Part shown: in pieces, positions 13,101-24,037 of the stretch | Layout: every line of letters starts with the position of its first letter | How positions within the stretch are numbered: position 1 is the stretch's first letter | Origin: Climacium dendroides | Taxonomy: Eukaryota; Streptophyta; Bryopsida; Hypnales; Climaciaceae | DNA: 64,000 bases | Reading direction: 5' to 3' | Assembly: GCA_950106755.1 (NCBI GenBank) | Contig: OX467082.1 | Span: 48,006,588-48,070,587, forward strand | Notes under the pieces: generated by a model | What the model was told of the DNA's origin: nothing | Seen by the model: only the letters and a program-made list of their open reading frames with translations | Databases searched by the model: none | Translations under genes and position numbers: made by a program

Positions 13101-13590
13101 CCAAGTAACAAGAGGTATTCGATCAGTCGAGGAAACCCCGCGTAAGCTACCCAAAATCTGCCGCATGAGCTCGTGTACACAAGTTACAAAGATTGTTGAC
13201 AAATTAGGGTTTCATCGGTCGCCAGGCTTGCATCTAACGTGCTCATTTCTTCTAGATCGATCGATGCCGCGGCCACTCCAGAGTTCGATGAGCAGATGCT
13301 CTCCTTATAAGTGCATCCGGAATACTCTCAATCCGCGTATGGGCCGAGAACATGTATCATGCCACTCGAATGTAAAACGCTCATTTGGTGCACGGCCACA
13401 GTCCACACACCCACACACCCAAACTAAAATTAGGTTAGTATAAAATTAGGATTCAAGTCCGATAAGAGCAGAAGACCCACCTCAGAACCCCCGGCAAGCA
13501 AGAGAGCAAGAGCGAGAGCAGTAACGTGAAGATGCCACAGACTCCCTCCATGCTATGACCCGAATCCCGATCCCCGCTGGGTTCCGCCAT
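9718..13590 (-). CDS. Multi-exon gene of unknown function, possible N-terminal membrane anchor
   Basis: I do not recognise the family. A minus-strand chain of exons fits splice signals and phases. Exon 1 is 13481-13590 (ATG in the context AAACATGGCG). Exon 2 is 13094-13157, with GTAAGC donor. A short exon is likely at about 11781-11823. Then come 11362-11540 (or from 11538), 10644-10931 and 10103-9718, ending at TAG 9718-9720. Joins 1-2, 4-5 and 5-6 keep frame with GT/AG ends. The product is about 350 residues. Residues near 17-58 are strongly hydrophobic (TLLLSLLLS, then IEYLLLLGAH). The middle is acidic and alanine-rich, and the C-terminus is rich in proline and acidic residues. The short third exon and the ends of exons 2 and 4 are uncertain, because two phase-consistent versions exist. 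The island is GC-richer than its flanks, as expected for a host gene. Confidence 0.5.
10644..10931 (-). CDS. Internal exon (96 codons), acidic helical
   Basis: Acceptor CTCTTGTTTTCAG|GTGCTC and donor GCTGGAG|GTGAGC are both strong, and the 288-bp exon enters and leaves in phase 1. The peptide includes SGYADLFPDIFMHAVDQLL, an alanine/acidic run (IDADNAAAAEADVDMLLAV) and IVSLPRQIERDEANITMV. It is probably alpha-helical and soluble. This is one of the best-supported exons in the window. Confidence 0.6.
11362..11540 (-). CDS. Putative internal exon (about 59 codons)
   Basis: Acceptor GTGTGTAACAG precedes the exon at 11541. The peptide contains ALDEPWEDLGDTL, then APGDLVLLLFPNIDREGQ and LGPILDAYHAQMH. 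It ends at a possible donor CATG|GTTAAA in phase 1, which matches the phase of the next exon at 10931. Without splicing the frame stops one codon later. This donor is weaker than the others. Confidence 0.45.
12037..12177. repeat. Tandem duplication, about 70-bp unit, 2 copies
   Basis: TAAAAGCGTTCTCTAACGCAGAGTTACAT through GAAATGTACAAAC occurs at 12037-12108 and again at 12109-12177 with few differences. It probably lies in an intron of the minus-strand gene. Confidence 0.85.
12188..12401. mobile_element. MITE relative of 21367-21670
   Basis: Shares AACTTCAAAAxTxCATAACTAATT, CACxAAGCTCCAAAAAATATGAAAC and the right end GACCTCCTAC with the element at 21367-21670. The left end (AGGAGGT) appears to have lost TAGG. 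It may sit within a gene intron. Confidence 0.6.
13094..13157 (-). CDS. Putative second exon
   Basis: Encodes FWVAYAGFPRLIEYLLLLGAH after acceptor GCGGCAG at 13158 and before donor CAT|GTAAGC. The frame stays open to about 13015, where a weaker donor (ACG|GTTGAG) would also keep phase with the next exon. The segment could form a second membrane helix. A longer exon of 143 bp is the alternative. Confidence 0.4.
13481..13590 (-). CDS. Putative first exon
   Basis: Encodes 36 codons plus two bases from MAEPSGDRDSGH onward, ending in a leucine-rich segment (GIFTLLLSLLLSCLPGVL). That segment could be a signal peptide or membrane anchor. It ends at donor GAG|GTGGGT in phase 2. The next exon begins after GCGGCAG and restores frame with an arginine codon. 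The leucines come from a CT-rich stretch, so a 5'-leader explanation cannot be excluded. Confidence 0.45.
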
Positions 13591-13651
13591 GTTTCGAGAA
13601 GAATTTATCGGACACAAGAGACAGCGTGACGCAGGTACAAGGGCAGCCGTC

Positions 13652-13659
13652 TAGGGTTT
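13652..13659 (-). promoter_or_regulatory. Telo-box (AAACCCTA)
   Basis: On the minus strand AAACCCTA lies about 62 bp upstream of the putative ATG at 13590. Telo-boxes are common near plant transcription starts. A single copy is weak evidence by itself. Confidence 0.3.
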
Positions 13660-15206
13660 GAGAATTACAGGACGTTTAACCACTGCACACTAGCAACAGA
13701 ACTTCTGCTTGTCGTGGGAGAAAGTCGAAGGAGACGCTCACCAGGCATCAAAGGCTTTTACCATCCACAAAACCGAAACCCCAGAACCGAAACCCCTCTC
13801 TACAATCACTACCCTCTCTACAAATAACACTCTCCCGTAGCAACATTCTTCTCTAATCCAACATGATTCCTCTCAAAATTGACATCATTCCTCTCAAAAT
13901 CCAAATTCCACAAATAACTCATCAAGTGTTCAAGTGAATAACTGTTCCAACTTTAACATTTGAAAGTCCAAATCTTAACATTTGGAGATTCAAATAAAAT
14001 ATTTTATCTTATAGAAAGAGGAAGTACTTTGATCAAATTGGTGCAAGGCAAAGGATTATTTTACTATTTTAGAAAAATAAAAAAATAATATCTTTGCAAT
14101 TCTTTAAATGTTAAGCAAAAGACCTCAAATCTCAAAAAAATTCAAGTTCAAATTTGCTTCCTTGAACTACATATAGTTAAATCCCCTAATTAAAAAAAAC
14201 TAACTTTTGATTGGAGGGTATTTATAAGTAGTAAAACATCTCTTAAAAACATAAAAAAATTATTCAAGGAGTGAAATAGTTTATGAATCTTGGGTCCTCT
14301 AAAGATATAAAACAAAACTTATCACTACACTTGGAAGTTGGAGGCATAAAATTATAGTAAAATTGATTATTGCAATTCCTCTAATCCATTGAAATCACTT
14401 ATGGTGTTTATAAATTCATAAAAGGATAGTTTGGCAAAAATTGTCAAAATTGCCCGTTTCTATTTTGAAGATTTTAATTTTACTTTGTTATTCAAGTCAT
14501 TTTTGAGGGGTCATTTTTTAATTTGAAACTTTTATTTTTTGAGACCAAACCATTAGATGTTTTTTAGCTATAGTGGAGGATTGTTTCATGCCTATTCCCC
14601 ATTCTAGGAATCAGCCACTACTAGCCAAAATTAAAAAGTTACAAATTTAAAAAAAAATTAAGCATTAAATATTATATATATACATACATTTTTTAATTAA
14701 ATTTTTTATTTATTTATTTATTTATTTATTTATTATCTGATGTGGAAATTGCTTGACCATGTCAAACAACTACTGCAACAGAGTTCCCACAACTCATGGG
14801 AACTTGTAGCCCTCTAGACATCCAAAGTTTCATCTAATGCCAACTAGTACCTATTCAATAATAGAATATTTGCAAAGAAAAATCTTTAAAATCTATACTA
14901 CACAAATGTCAAAGAACTAATATAAGTATCTTCAAATCAATGTATGAAAAAAATGCCATTTTTTTGTACTTGGACTGTATTTGTGTTCAACCATTGTTCA
15001 AAATTTGGACACCTAGTCTTTTAGGGTTTAATGATGCAAGAAATTGACACCTCCTAGAAAGCTTCACGGATTTGCAGAGAGATTTCTGATAGTACTAAGA
15101 ATGCAACTGCGGAAGAAGGTCCAGGTGTTCTCAACATAACAAACAAAACAAAACGATGGATAGTCTAGATGCCGTTAGAATTTGAATACAAGTTGTGGCA
15201 ACTGAC
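13660..15206. other. Intergenic, AT-rich beyond about 13850
   Basis: Duplicated short motifs (CCGAAACCCC, ACCCTCTCTACAA, TTCCTCTCAAAAT) occur near 13780-13910. A (TTTA)n run of about 8 units lies at 14705-14737. No gene was seen. Confidence 0.45.
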
Positions 15207-15302
15207 CTTGGCAACGTCAATCTCACTGATAAACTGATACAGGTGATACTTTGAGTCTCCCACAAACTGCTCAAATATAGAGGAGCCTCTTCTATTCTTC
15301 AT
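15207..15302 (-). CDS. Exon-like segment, unknown product
   Basis: A 32-codon frame starting ATG at 15302 encodes MKNRRGSSIFEQFVGDSK followed by a YHLYQFISEID-type stretch. It ends at a good donor GCCAAG|GTCAGT. An in-frame TGA sits directly upstream of the ATG, so this is either a first coding exon or a remnant. Possible partner exons are unclear: a downstream acceptor CTTCCGCAG near 15120 gives only a short extension. No family was recognised. Confidence 0.3.
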
Positions 15303-16515
15303 TCATCTCAGCTGTTCACAAAACAGATCAACAAATGCACCGATTAGTCCAGGCTCAGAGCTCTTGCATTCCAAATAAAGAATGGACATGTACAGCACAA
15401 TTGGGAGTTGTTGAAGCATGACCTCGGACACAAATCTAATTTAAACGCTTGTTGGATGATGAAGTTTGCATACCGAACTGGAAAGTAGTATTTGCTCAAA
15501 ATTGAAGGGCATTTGTTCACACACAAAAATTAATTTCCAAGATTATAAGAAAAAACGGATGACTGAAAAGTAGACTGAACACAATGTCTAAAATGCAATA
15601 CCATTAAATACAGCTTGAGGATATCAAACAAGCTACTTGGAAAGGGCTCGCAGACATAGGTAACCCGCATAACCAACCTAAGATAGCAAGAAGCTAAAGT
15701 CTACCCCAAGATCAATTATGTACAATTAAGCTGCTTACTACTGCAGGGTAGGGTGTTTCCATGGTTCCCTTTTGAGATATGCAAGTTGTAATCTCTAGGT
15801 TTCCTTCAATAGAAACTCCTGAAAATTTGAGAAATGAATCCAATATCTAATGTAGTTAGCAGAAGCTCTACTAATCCAGATGAATTGAGATGCAGGCTTG
15901 AGCAAAATTTGTTATCCCAATCCTTTGTAATAATTCTTAACAACATTATTTTGCATATTATCAAGTCATATCAACCTCCTCAACTAAGCTCTCCACTGCA
16001 ATAACCACACCCAAAACAGGACTAGCACTTAATATTTGCAAGATCAGCATCTACGCTTACAAGAAAATTCCACTGCTCAAGAATCTTCATACAAGCAAGT
16101 ATTAGCGAGGGACATCAATTTCACACCTATGTAGTTAGATTCAGCTAATGACAATGTCTTTCGTTTTACGGTATAGCCCAGCCTATGCCTTCATCTACTC
16201 TCTTGGTTATGCCCTTCACTACTTACTACTTACAAAGTGAGTCTCACATTTTAAACCTCAAATATTCTGTCACAAGCGAGGCATCTGTTGGGAATCCATT
16301 ATCCCTTGGTACGAAAATCAAAATGTCCAGTTTCCCCCTCCTTTCAACGTGCTTGTTTAGCAAGTTTATAACAAGCATTTCGAAAGAGAGAAACGAAAAC
16401 ACGGAGGTAAACATAGGCAAAATCAAAATGAACACCCTGGGAACAGAACAGCTAGAATTCCGAGCACTTCAATGATAGAAGACTGACAAAGAAATTGAGT
16501 CAACAAATTAGCAAA
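15303..16515. other. Moderate-GC DNA with weak coding hints
   Basis: Short minus-strand stretches near 15490-15530 (MPFNFEQILLSSS followed by GTATGC) resemble exon ends, but no consistent chain could be built. Overlapping frames at 16185-16475 run on both strands and are probably chance. Confidence 0.3.
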
Positions 16516-16857
16516 ATGGGAAGAGATCTCTTGAAGAGAATCGACACTAAGTTGGTGGAAATCATGCCCCGGCTCAATGAAGGAGTCCACCCAAATTGGT
16601 TGGAAGCTTTGAATTCCCGAACTGTACCAATTTCAACCAAGCTGGGTCGACTCCCCGAGTGACGGGATCAGGACATGATTTCCTTCAACTTTTCATTGCT
16701 CATCGACCATCCTGTTCTCCAGAAAGGAATTTACTCAGTCATGTACAGATTGAGGTCATCAGCAAGGGAACTCATTTTTCAAATACCAAATCTATTACCA
16801 CTCAGTAACCTAAATCACATTGCTTACTCAGTAGTGGGGCTGTTGTCTCGTTTTTAG
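16516..16857 (+). pseudogene. Short frame with one in-frame TGA
   Basis: From ATG 16516 the frame reads MGRDLLKRIDTKLVEIMPRL and NWLEALNSRTVPISTKLGRL. It meets TGA at 16660-16662 and continues in the same frame through ISFNFSLLIDHPVLQKGIYS and ELIFQIPNLLPLSNL to TAG at 16855-16857. The composition is protein-like across the stop, and TGA is one C-to-T change from CGA, so a decayed gene or exon is likely. It lies just upstream of repeat block X. The family is not recognised. Confidence 0.4.
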
Positions 16858-16999
16858 ATTGAACACTGTGGTGACATCGTAAACATACAGTTCTATCTCG
16901 TCATTGTAAGTAAAAGAAACTGCCTGTAAATTCATCCAGTTGAGCATTTGAGCATGATTCCTATTGCTGAATTACATGACTTTAAGCTGTTCATTGAAT

Positions 17000-18300
17000 C
17001 TTGTTGGGGTTGAAAGAGAACTCCACATTCTCTTACCATGCACTATTTAGAGAATGAATGAATAAACTATAAATTTTCAAAATGCTAAAAGTAGGTGTAT
17101 TCAAAATCAACTTTAGGTTCTCAAGAATAGAGACTTTAGTTAAGCAAAAAATTTTAAAGGGATTTTTAGAAACAACCTTCAAGTTTCAAGTTTACACTTC
17201 TAGACATTTTGAAAAAGACATAAGAGATAATCCCTTCCAATCAAATCTTGCCTTCTTTCATTACAACAACAAAAGTGCATAAGAGAGCTAGGTAAGCTTA
17301 GAGAGAGTAACATACTTGCTATTTGTGTCTCTAACCTCCTAAGCAAACAAGTGTCAAGGAAACAACTATAGAGCAAACAATTGTTGGCTTCAAGAAATCT
17401 TGAAATCCATTTGAGTAACCTAAATACTAGAGCTAAAGAATCAAGTTTGTCACATTTGAAGCAAATACAATCCATACAAAAATAAGTAACTCACTTTTTG
17501 ACAATGCAACCTTGACTTCATGAATCTTTTAGTTGTATGTGACTTTTAGTAATGAAATTATACGGCTTTGGAGAAAGGAATGAAAATTAAATAGTTCACA
17601 ACACATTGCTTAGAAGAATGTGCATCATATTCAAGTAATCCACCTCTAAAATATGAACCAAACATCTAGGGGATAGTAGTTACCTAAGAAATTGAGCCCT
17701 TGGGGTCTTAAAGAAAGCTTGCCAGAAGTTCTTTTCGCCAAATATTGATAAGTTTTTTTGACGTAAATTATCAACATTGAATTTGAACTGAAGAAATTCC
17801 ATGAAGGTGGTATAATCCCTAGCACCATGATCAAGAAAAACAGTTTAAAAAGGTCGAATATGAATTCAAAGCAGCTTTGAACATTCTCATTATTCTAATT
17901 GAATCATTGTCCATTCAAATTCAATTGAAAATTCTCTTCAACCAATTGCTTGATCTTATTACTTACTTAATTTGTATATCGTGATTGGCTATCAAGATTA
18001 GCAAAAAAAAATTAAAATGATAGTTGAATAATTTTTCAAAATTACTTTTAGAGCAACCAAAAACAAATAAATTAATGCTACAAATGTTGAATTATTGGAA
18101 AATGGCCTACATACAAATCTCAAAATGACTCACATATAAATCTCATAATGAACCAAATCATTTACATGCAAATCTCAAAACCAATTTGTCCTTCAAAAAT
18201 AATTTCACATGTCTTCCAAACACTAAGATGAAAACCACCCTAACTAGATGAAATTTTGGAGTTCAAATCAATGCAATTTATCCAACTTGAAATGGAGTTT
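17000..18300. repeat. Block X, copy 1 of a segmental duplication
   Basis: Matches about 21190-22480 in direct orientation. Strong blocks are GATAATCCCTTCCAATCAAA-like at 17229, GTAACTCACTTTTTGACAATGCAACC at 17490, and about 17580-17890 (AGTTCTTTTCG, GAACTGAAGAAATTCCATGAAGG, TGATCAAGAAAAACAG). Copy 1 lacks the MITE found in copy 2. Minus-strand peptide shadows in both copies suggest an old gene fragment, but no product is recognised. Confidence 0.75.
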
Positions 18301-20279
18301 CATTAGATTCCAAATACAACTGCATTAAAAATAAAATGAATAACTACAATTTAATAGAAAAATCTTTCTCATAGTAAAATGTTCCATCTAATGTCAACTA
18401 TCCTTTCTTGATGCACTTTTAATTTGTGATGTAATACTATTCAAAAGAAAAGCTTTGTGAAATGAAATTCTTCAACTTGTTGAACTTTATAAATTGCACA
18501 AACTACTATTCATATATCCTTATTCTTCATACAATTCAACAGCCAAGCAATGACATTTTAAAAATCTACACATAAACTCCATCAATGCCTTCACAATCTC
18601 CAAAATATATCTTAAAATATATCAATTTATCACATCAATTGGCAACCCTCTCAAATTCTTTCAATTTGAAAACACAACTCTTACAATTTGGCACCAAGGT
18701 TATACGATTCATACCCAAACTATTCTACTACATTGCATTCCAAGTAGAACTAAATGAACTTATTCACCAAATCCTATTGCTATCTTTGTCAAACTACAAC
18801 ATTTTGAAAAATTTAAGCCTTCCAAGTTTGAACCATGGCTTCGCAATAGAAATTTAAGAACAACCCTCCAATGGCTTGCATTCCAATGTGTGATAGTAGA
18901 GGACTCTTGAAAGTCTTGAATACCCAAAGCACTAGATGATATTCTTCAAATGCTTCTAGAGTTTGAGCCAAAAAAAATTCAATTCATTCAAATCTATAGT
19001 CAAGTCTCTAGTCACCCAAAGTCCTCAAATGCATTGCACTCTGATACACATGGAAAGATCCTTAAAATACCCCAATTGTATGAGCATCATGCAAGGCCTT
19101 CCAATATCTTCAATCTTCAAACTCTTGTATTTTGATAAACCAAGCTTGTTCAAAGAAACAAAGCTATTTGTACCAAACCATAAGGCATCCAATCCATTCC
19201 ATTTGGATGCCTTCTTATCAAAAGCTACTAGAAAAGTACAATGTTTAAATCTCTAACTCATGAAATAAATTTCACTTTACAAAATTCAGCTTCATTGAAC
19301 TTTCAAAGGAACAAAGGTCTTAATTTATTAACTTTCAAAATCAAGTAAAGTTGGAAACAAAGTCTCACACTCCTAGACATAAATAAATTTAATTCATATA
19401 AAGTAACATGTAATATTTCTTCTACACTCAAAATCATTTCAGTTAAACACACAGCTAGAACTATAGTTTCACATCTTGTATATCACTGTAATAATCAACA
19501 CACAGCTAGAACTACAGTTCCACATCTTGTATATCACTTCATGATTATTATGTCTTATTAAATTTGGGCCAAAATAGACTATGTCAAGCCACTAATATAG
19601 CCTTTTGCATTATGCACCACTATAGTATCATAGCCACCTATTATAGACAATGGCAAATATTTAATAGTTTTTAAAATTGATGCCAAATTATAAGAAATCC
19701 CCCCCCCCTCAAGGACCAATACACATATTGAACAAAATTGTCAAAAACTACTACTTTTTATGCCAAAATTTCATGAGCATTTGACCAAAATTGACTTCAT
19801 ACACAACTACCCAAGATTTCTTATATACAATAGATTGAATGGTCACTTGGTCCTTTAGAGGTTAAAAAGAAAAATTGTATAGAGAGAACTTGAAATTTTA
19901 GAGAGTATTTTTATTTTTAGTATATGCCAAATTTGTTTTCCCAATTTTAATTAAATATTTGGCATGAAGTGTTGATCTTGATAGGTAGGTTGGGTATGGT
20001 AGTCACCTTAATTTGAAACTCAAAAAATTGAGCTTCTTCGAGTAAAATGACTCCAAGTCGCCCAAGCACCCCTCTTCACCAAGAACTTTTGCACACTCTA
20101 CTACATGTACCCCAAAGCCTAATTTGGGATGGCTGAAATGTGTAGATTTTGAAGTTTGGAATTCAACAACTCGGCTGTACACCCCTCCTTACCGAATTTT
20201 TTTTAATTTTGCCCCCATGTACCATTATTCCCAATGGGCTTGTTTGCCTAATTCTTGAATATTTTTGAATGAAAGTACT
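18301..20279. other. AT-rich spacer of the block array
   Basis: Contains a two-copy tandem repeat (19447-19538) and a C8 run at about 19681-19689. Reverse-strand CTTTAGAGGTTAA, like the recurrent transposon end, occurs at about 19852-19864. Minus-strand short frames near 18640-19250 look gene-like but carry many stops. Confidence 0.4.
19447..19538. repeat. Tandem duplication, 52-bp period
   Basis: ACACACAGCTAGAACTA followed by CACATCTTGTATATCACT occurs at 19447-19487 and 19499-19538. Confidence 0.85.
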
Positions 20280-21170
20280 TTGAATTTCAACAATCCTTGG
20301 TCCATAAGTCCAAATCTTCCAAAACAAAGTCCACGTACCCCTGCCACTTTGGCAAGCGCTTTCGGATAATATCCGACATGCTCCAGTGGGCTCCTTTCCA
20401 TAATTTTTGTAAATTTTGTGACAATTTGAAATTCAATACTACACTTGGTCCATAAATAAGTATGTTCAAATCATGCAAATATGTGCACCCGTTGTTGCCA
20501 AAGGTTTCTAGACAATAATATCTTATGACTTTGTAACATTCATACTCCGCATCAACTCAAATATGTCTTGGGAAAAAAAAAACTTGGGGGGAGGCACCGT
20601 AAGGCCAGATTGTGCCATTTCAAAATAAATCTCTACTTTTTGCCACAGGAAAGCAATCTCTTTTTAAAGAGAAATTTTCCATTTCTATTTAAATTGCGGA
20701 TGAAATTGCCAGAAGAGTTTTTATGGCAGGAATGTAGAAACATAGTGCTTCACCAAATTGTAAGTGATTGTCATCCCAGCCCTTTCTCAAAAATGAAAGA
20801 AAAGCCCTGGTCTGCAAGTCTTCAACCATTCAAGTGCATATCATTCGATCTTCAGCCCACAATGCAATGTGATATACACTTCCGAAACAGACGTGGTTTG
20901 TACCCGAGCAATACGGCAACTCTTCCCATCGTCCAGGCAGTCTGCAGCCAATAATAAAAACGAACAAACACACATGAACTGATCATCAAGGAACAACAGA
21001 AGGCCGGCAACCGAAAGAAAATTGAATGACAAGTAAAAAAAAATTTAGTGATGGTGCCACCGAAAGAAAATTGAATGACAAGTAAAAAAAAATTTAGTGA
21101 TGGTCCTCAACATCCTGGCTTCCATGATACGAAGAAAGTTCATCATAAGTTTTGGAAGGCACCCTCAGTT
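20280..21170. repeat. Block Y, copy 1
   Basis: Matches about 22710-23440 in direct orientation. Shared blocks are TTGGTCCATAAGTC, TTATGGAAAxGAGCCCACT on the minus strand, CCATTCAAGTGC, TTTAGTGATGG and GGAAGGCACCCT. Both minus strands carry the peptide pattern QGxxDFVLEDxDLWTK, suggesting a decayed coding unit. Copy 1 has an extra segment near 20570-20810. Confidence 0.7.
21011..21104. repeat. Tandem duplication, 49-bp period
   Basis: CCGAAAGAAAATTGAATGAC through TTTAGTGATGGT is repeated at 21011-21059 and 21060-21104, almost identical. Block Y copy 2 has a single diverged version. Confidence 0.9.
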
Positions 21171-21189
21171 GGTGTCTTCCACAACTTGA

Positions 21190-22480
21190 AGAATCTGATA
21201 GTATGTTGGGGTATTGAGTTGAGAATATACCAAAAAGAATATAAAAATAATAATGTAAAAGGACTCTAGATTCTTTGGATACTATACAAATAAATACTAT
21301 GGCTTTTCAAAATACTAAAAGTTGGTGTATCCGAAATCAAGTTATGATGAAAAGTGGAAATTGGTAAGGTAGGAGGTTCTAAAAGCACACACGCTCTAAA
21401 ATCATCCACTTGTTCAAATGTACACTATTTGTACATGTTGTTTTTTGTAGCTTTCAGCAAATGTACAAATGTTGCACATTTGAAGAGGTGGGCGATTTTA
21501 GAGCCTTATGCCATTTCAACTTCAAAATTACATAACTAATTTCACAAAGCTCCAAAAAATATGAAACAACTTCCAGGGTTACATGCCAATTCCACTTGTC
21601 TTTCAAGAGGCTTCACCTCCCCAAAATTCAGTTTCAGTTCTTAAATGAGCAATTTATAGACCTCCTACCTTAAGGGTTGATTTTTGTGAACATGTCACGA
21701 TCAGGCACAACTTTACATTTACCTTATCAATGTTTCTACTTCTTGACTTACTAAAGAAAACATAAGAAATAATCTCTTCCAATCAAAACTTGCTGTCTTT
21801 CATTACATCAACCAAAGTCCAAAAGAAGAGTTAGATTTGTCACATCTGAGGCAAACGTAACCCATACAAAAAATAAGTAACTTAATTTTCGACAGTGCAA
21901 CCTTGACTTCAGTGATTTCTAGTAATGAAATTATAGGCTCTGGAGATAGGAATGAAAATCAAATAGTTCACAACGCATTGCTCAGAAGAATGTGACATCA
22001 AATTCATGTAATCCTCTGAAATATGAACCAAACACCTGGGGGATAGCAGTTACCTCAGAGATTGAACCCCTGGGGATCTTGAAGAAAGCTTGCAGGAAGT
22101 TCTTTTCGTCAAATACTGATAAGTTCCTTTGATGTAAATTACCAAAATTGAATTTGAACTGAAGAAATTCCATGAAGGTGGTATAACCCCTAGCACCATG
22201 ATCAAGAAAAACAGATTAGAAAGGCCGAATACGAGTTCATACCAACTTTGAACATTCTCGTTACTCTAATTGAATCATTGTCCATTCAAATTCAATTGAA
22301 AATCAATTGATTGAAAATCATCTTCAATAAGTTGCCTAATCCTCTCATTTGCTCCCTATTTTTCATGACTCCACGATCTTTTGATACATCCCCAGGATTC
22401 TTTCAAGCATTGAGATGAAATCCATCTTTACTAGGAGACGTTCTTCAGTTATAATTAATGCAATTTATTCAACTCTTTGT
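21190..22480. repeat. Block X, copy 2 (carries a MITE)
   Basis: Direct copy of about 17000-18300, interrupted at 21367-21670 by a MITE. The minus-strand frame of 63 codons at 21982-22173 (MEFLQFKFNFGNLHQRNL at its start) is preserved only in part in copy 1, so it is not clearly a gene. Confidence 0.7.
21367..21670. mobile_element. MITE with TA target site, AGGTAGGAGGT ends
   Basis: The ends AGGTAGGAGGTTCTAAAA and TTTATAGACCTCCTACCT are inverted copies, and TA flanks both sides (21365-21366, 21671-21672). An internal inverted pair (GCTCTAAAATC / GATTTTAGAGC) is also present. The corresponding position in block X copy 1 lacks the insert, giving an approximate empty site. Related to 12188-12401. 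Confidence 0.75.
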
Positions 22481-22709
22481 CGAACTCCGGCATTATTAGA
22501 ACCTAGCTTAATCCTTCCATAAACTTACATTCATACACAAAGCAACTTACACTGATACACAAAGCAACTTATTTCGAAAAACGAAAACTCTTGTTCCAAG
22601 AGTAGTATGAATCCACGGCGCACAAAACCAAATCAATCTTCCCCAAGAGCTTTCCAAAAGTCCGCCACATACCCCCACCAGCGTATTCTCTTTGACTCCT
22701 CACTGTAAG

Positions 22710-23440
22710 TTCTGGGATGGCCGGAATATATATACTTTGAAATTTTGAAATCTAACAGTTGTCAATCTGTAAGTCCAAATTGTGCACAACCAAGTCTGTA
22801 AACAGTTGCCTTGCAAGAAAACACTTTGAATTTTACAACAATACTTGGTCCATAAGTCCGAATCCTCCAGAACGAAGTCCATCCTCCCTTGAATCCTTGC
22901 CAAGCGCTTTTCAATAATATTCCATGTGTTGAAGTGGGCTCCTTTTCCATAATTCTTCTAATTTAGGACAATTTGAAATTCACTAATACTCGGTCCATGG
23001 GTCAGAAATCGAGCGAAACCAAATCTGTCCACCCGTCCTTGCCGAAAACTTCCAGACAATAATACGTATGCCCTTGTAGGACTCATACTTTGTAACAACT
23101 CAAGGATGTCTTCAAGCCTTCCACCATTCAAGTGCCGAAATTCTTCAGTCTACAATATTTTCCAAAACAGACATGGTTGGCAGCAAAGCAATTAATCTCT
23201 TCCCATCATGCTAGCAGTCAGCAACCAATAATATAAATGAACACATATATATGCAATAATATAAATGAACACATATATATGAACTGATCGTAAAAGTAAA
23301 CCACAAGGCAATCTAAAGAAAATAATGACAAGTATACAAATTTTAGTGATGGTGCCTGAAGTCCTGAATATCCTGCCTTCCTCCTTGTTACGGAAAGAAG
23401 TTTTAACATAAGTTTAGGAAGGCACCCTTTATGATTGCCA
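22710..23440. repeat. Block Y, copy 2
   Basis: Direct copy of 20280-21170. Contains a 28-bp tandem duplication at 23227-23281 (AATAATATAAATGAACACAT). The minus strand carries ARIQGRMDFVLEDSDLWTK, matching copy 1. Confidence 0.7.
23227..23281. repeat. Tandem duplication, 28-bp period
   Basis: Two perfect copies of AATAATATAAATGAACACAT plus ATATATG. Confidence 0.9.
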
Positions 23441-24037
23441 AGAAAAACGACGACAGCGCTTACTTTGTTGAAGAGTCCGGCGCTTACATCCGCATCTTCA
23501 CGTGTACTCTAAAGATGAAAACAAGGAATCCAATCAAAAAACACTCCAGTAAACTGCACTCGTTTATCAAACCAGTTTATCCATAATTACAATATTGAAC
23601 TCACAATATTGAACACAAAACATACAATAGATAAACTTGTCTTCAGATATACTCGCACTTGATGTTTGAAACGGTGCGAGCAAGTGAATCTAGTTCAAAG
23701 TAGTACCTAAATTCATCCTTAAGACCCTCGCTAACAACACTCTTAACACCAACTCTTAATATACCTTCACTGCTTCACAGCTCCGAAGCTCCGAAGTCTG
23801 AAGTGAAGACGCCAACAGTCAGAAACCAATCGATCGAGAATGAAACAGCAACTAAGAGAAAGCTAGACGTGGAGGTAAAACAAAAGGGTTGCGTTAGTAG
23901 GTACAATACAACGAAAAAGGTTTGCAATCGTTGTGCAACAACCCATGCCATACATAGATGCAATCCTGAACCGGACCCTGAACCAACGGACGTTAACAGA
24001 TTGAATGGCAAATGCATCACTACTCATATTCAAAGTT

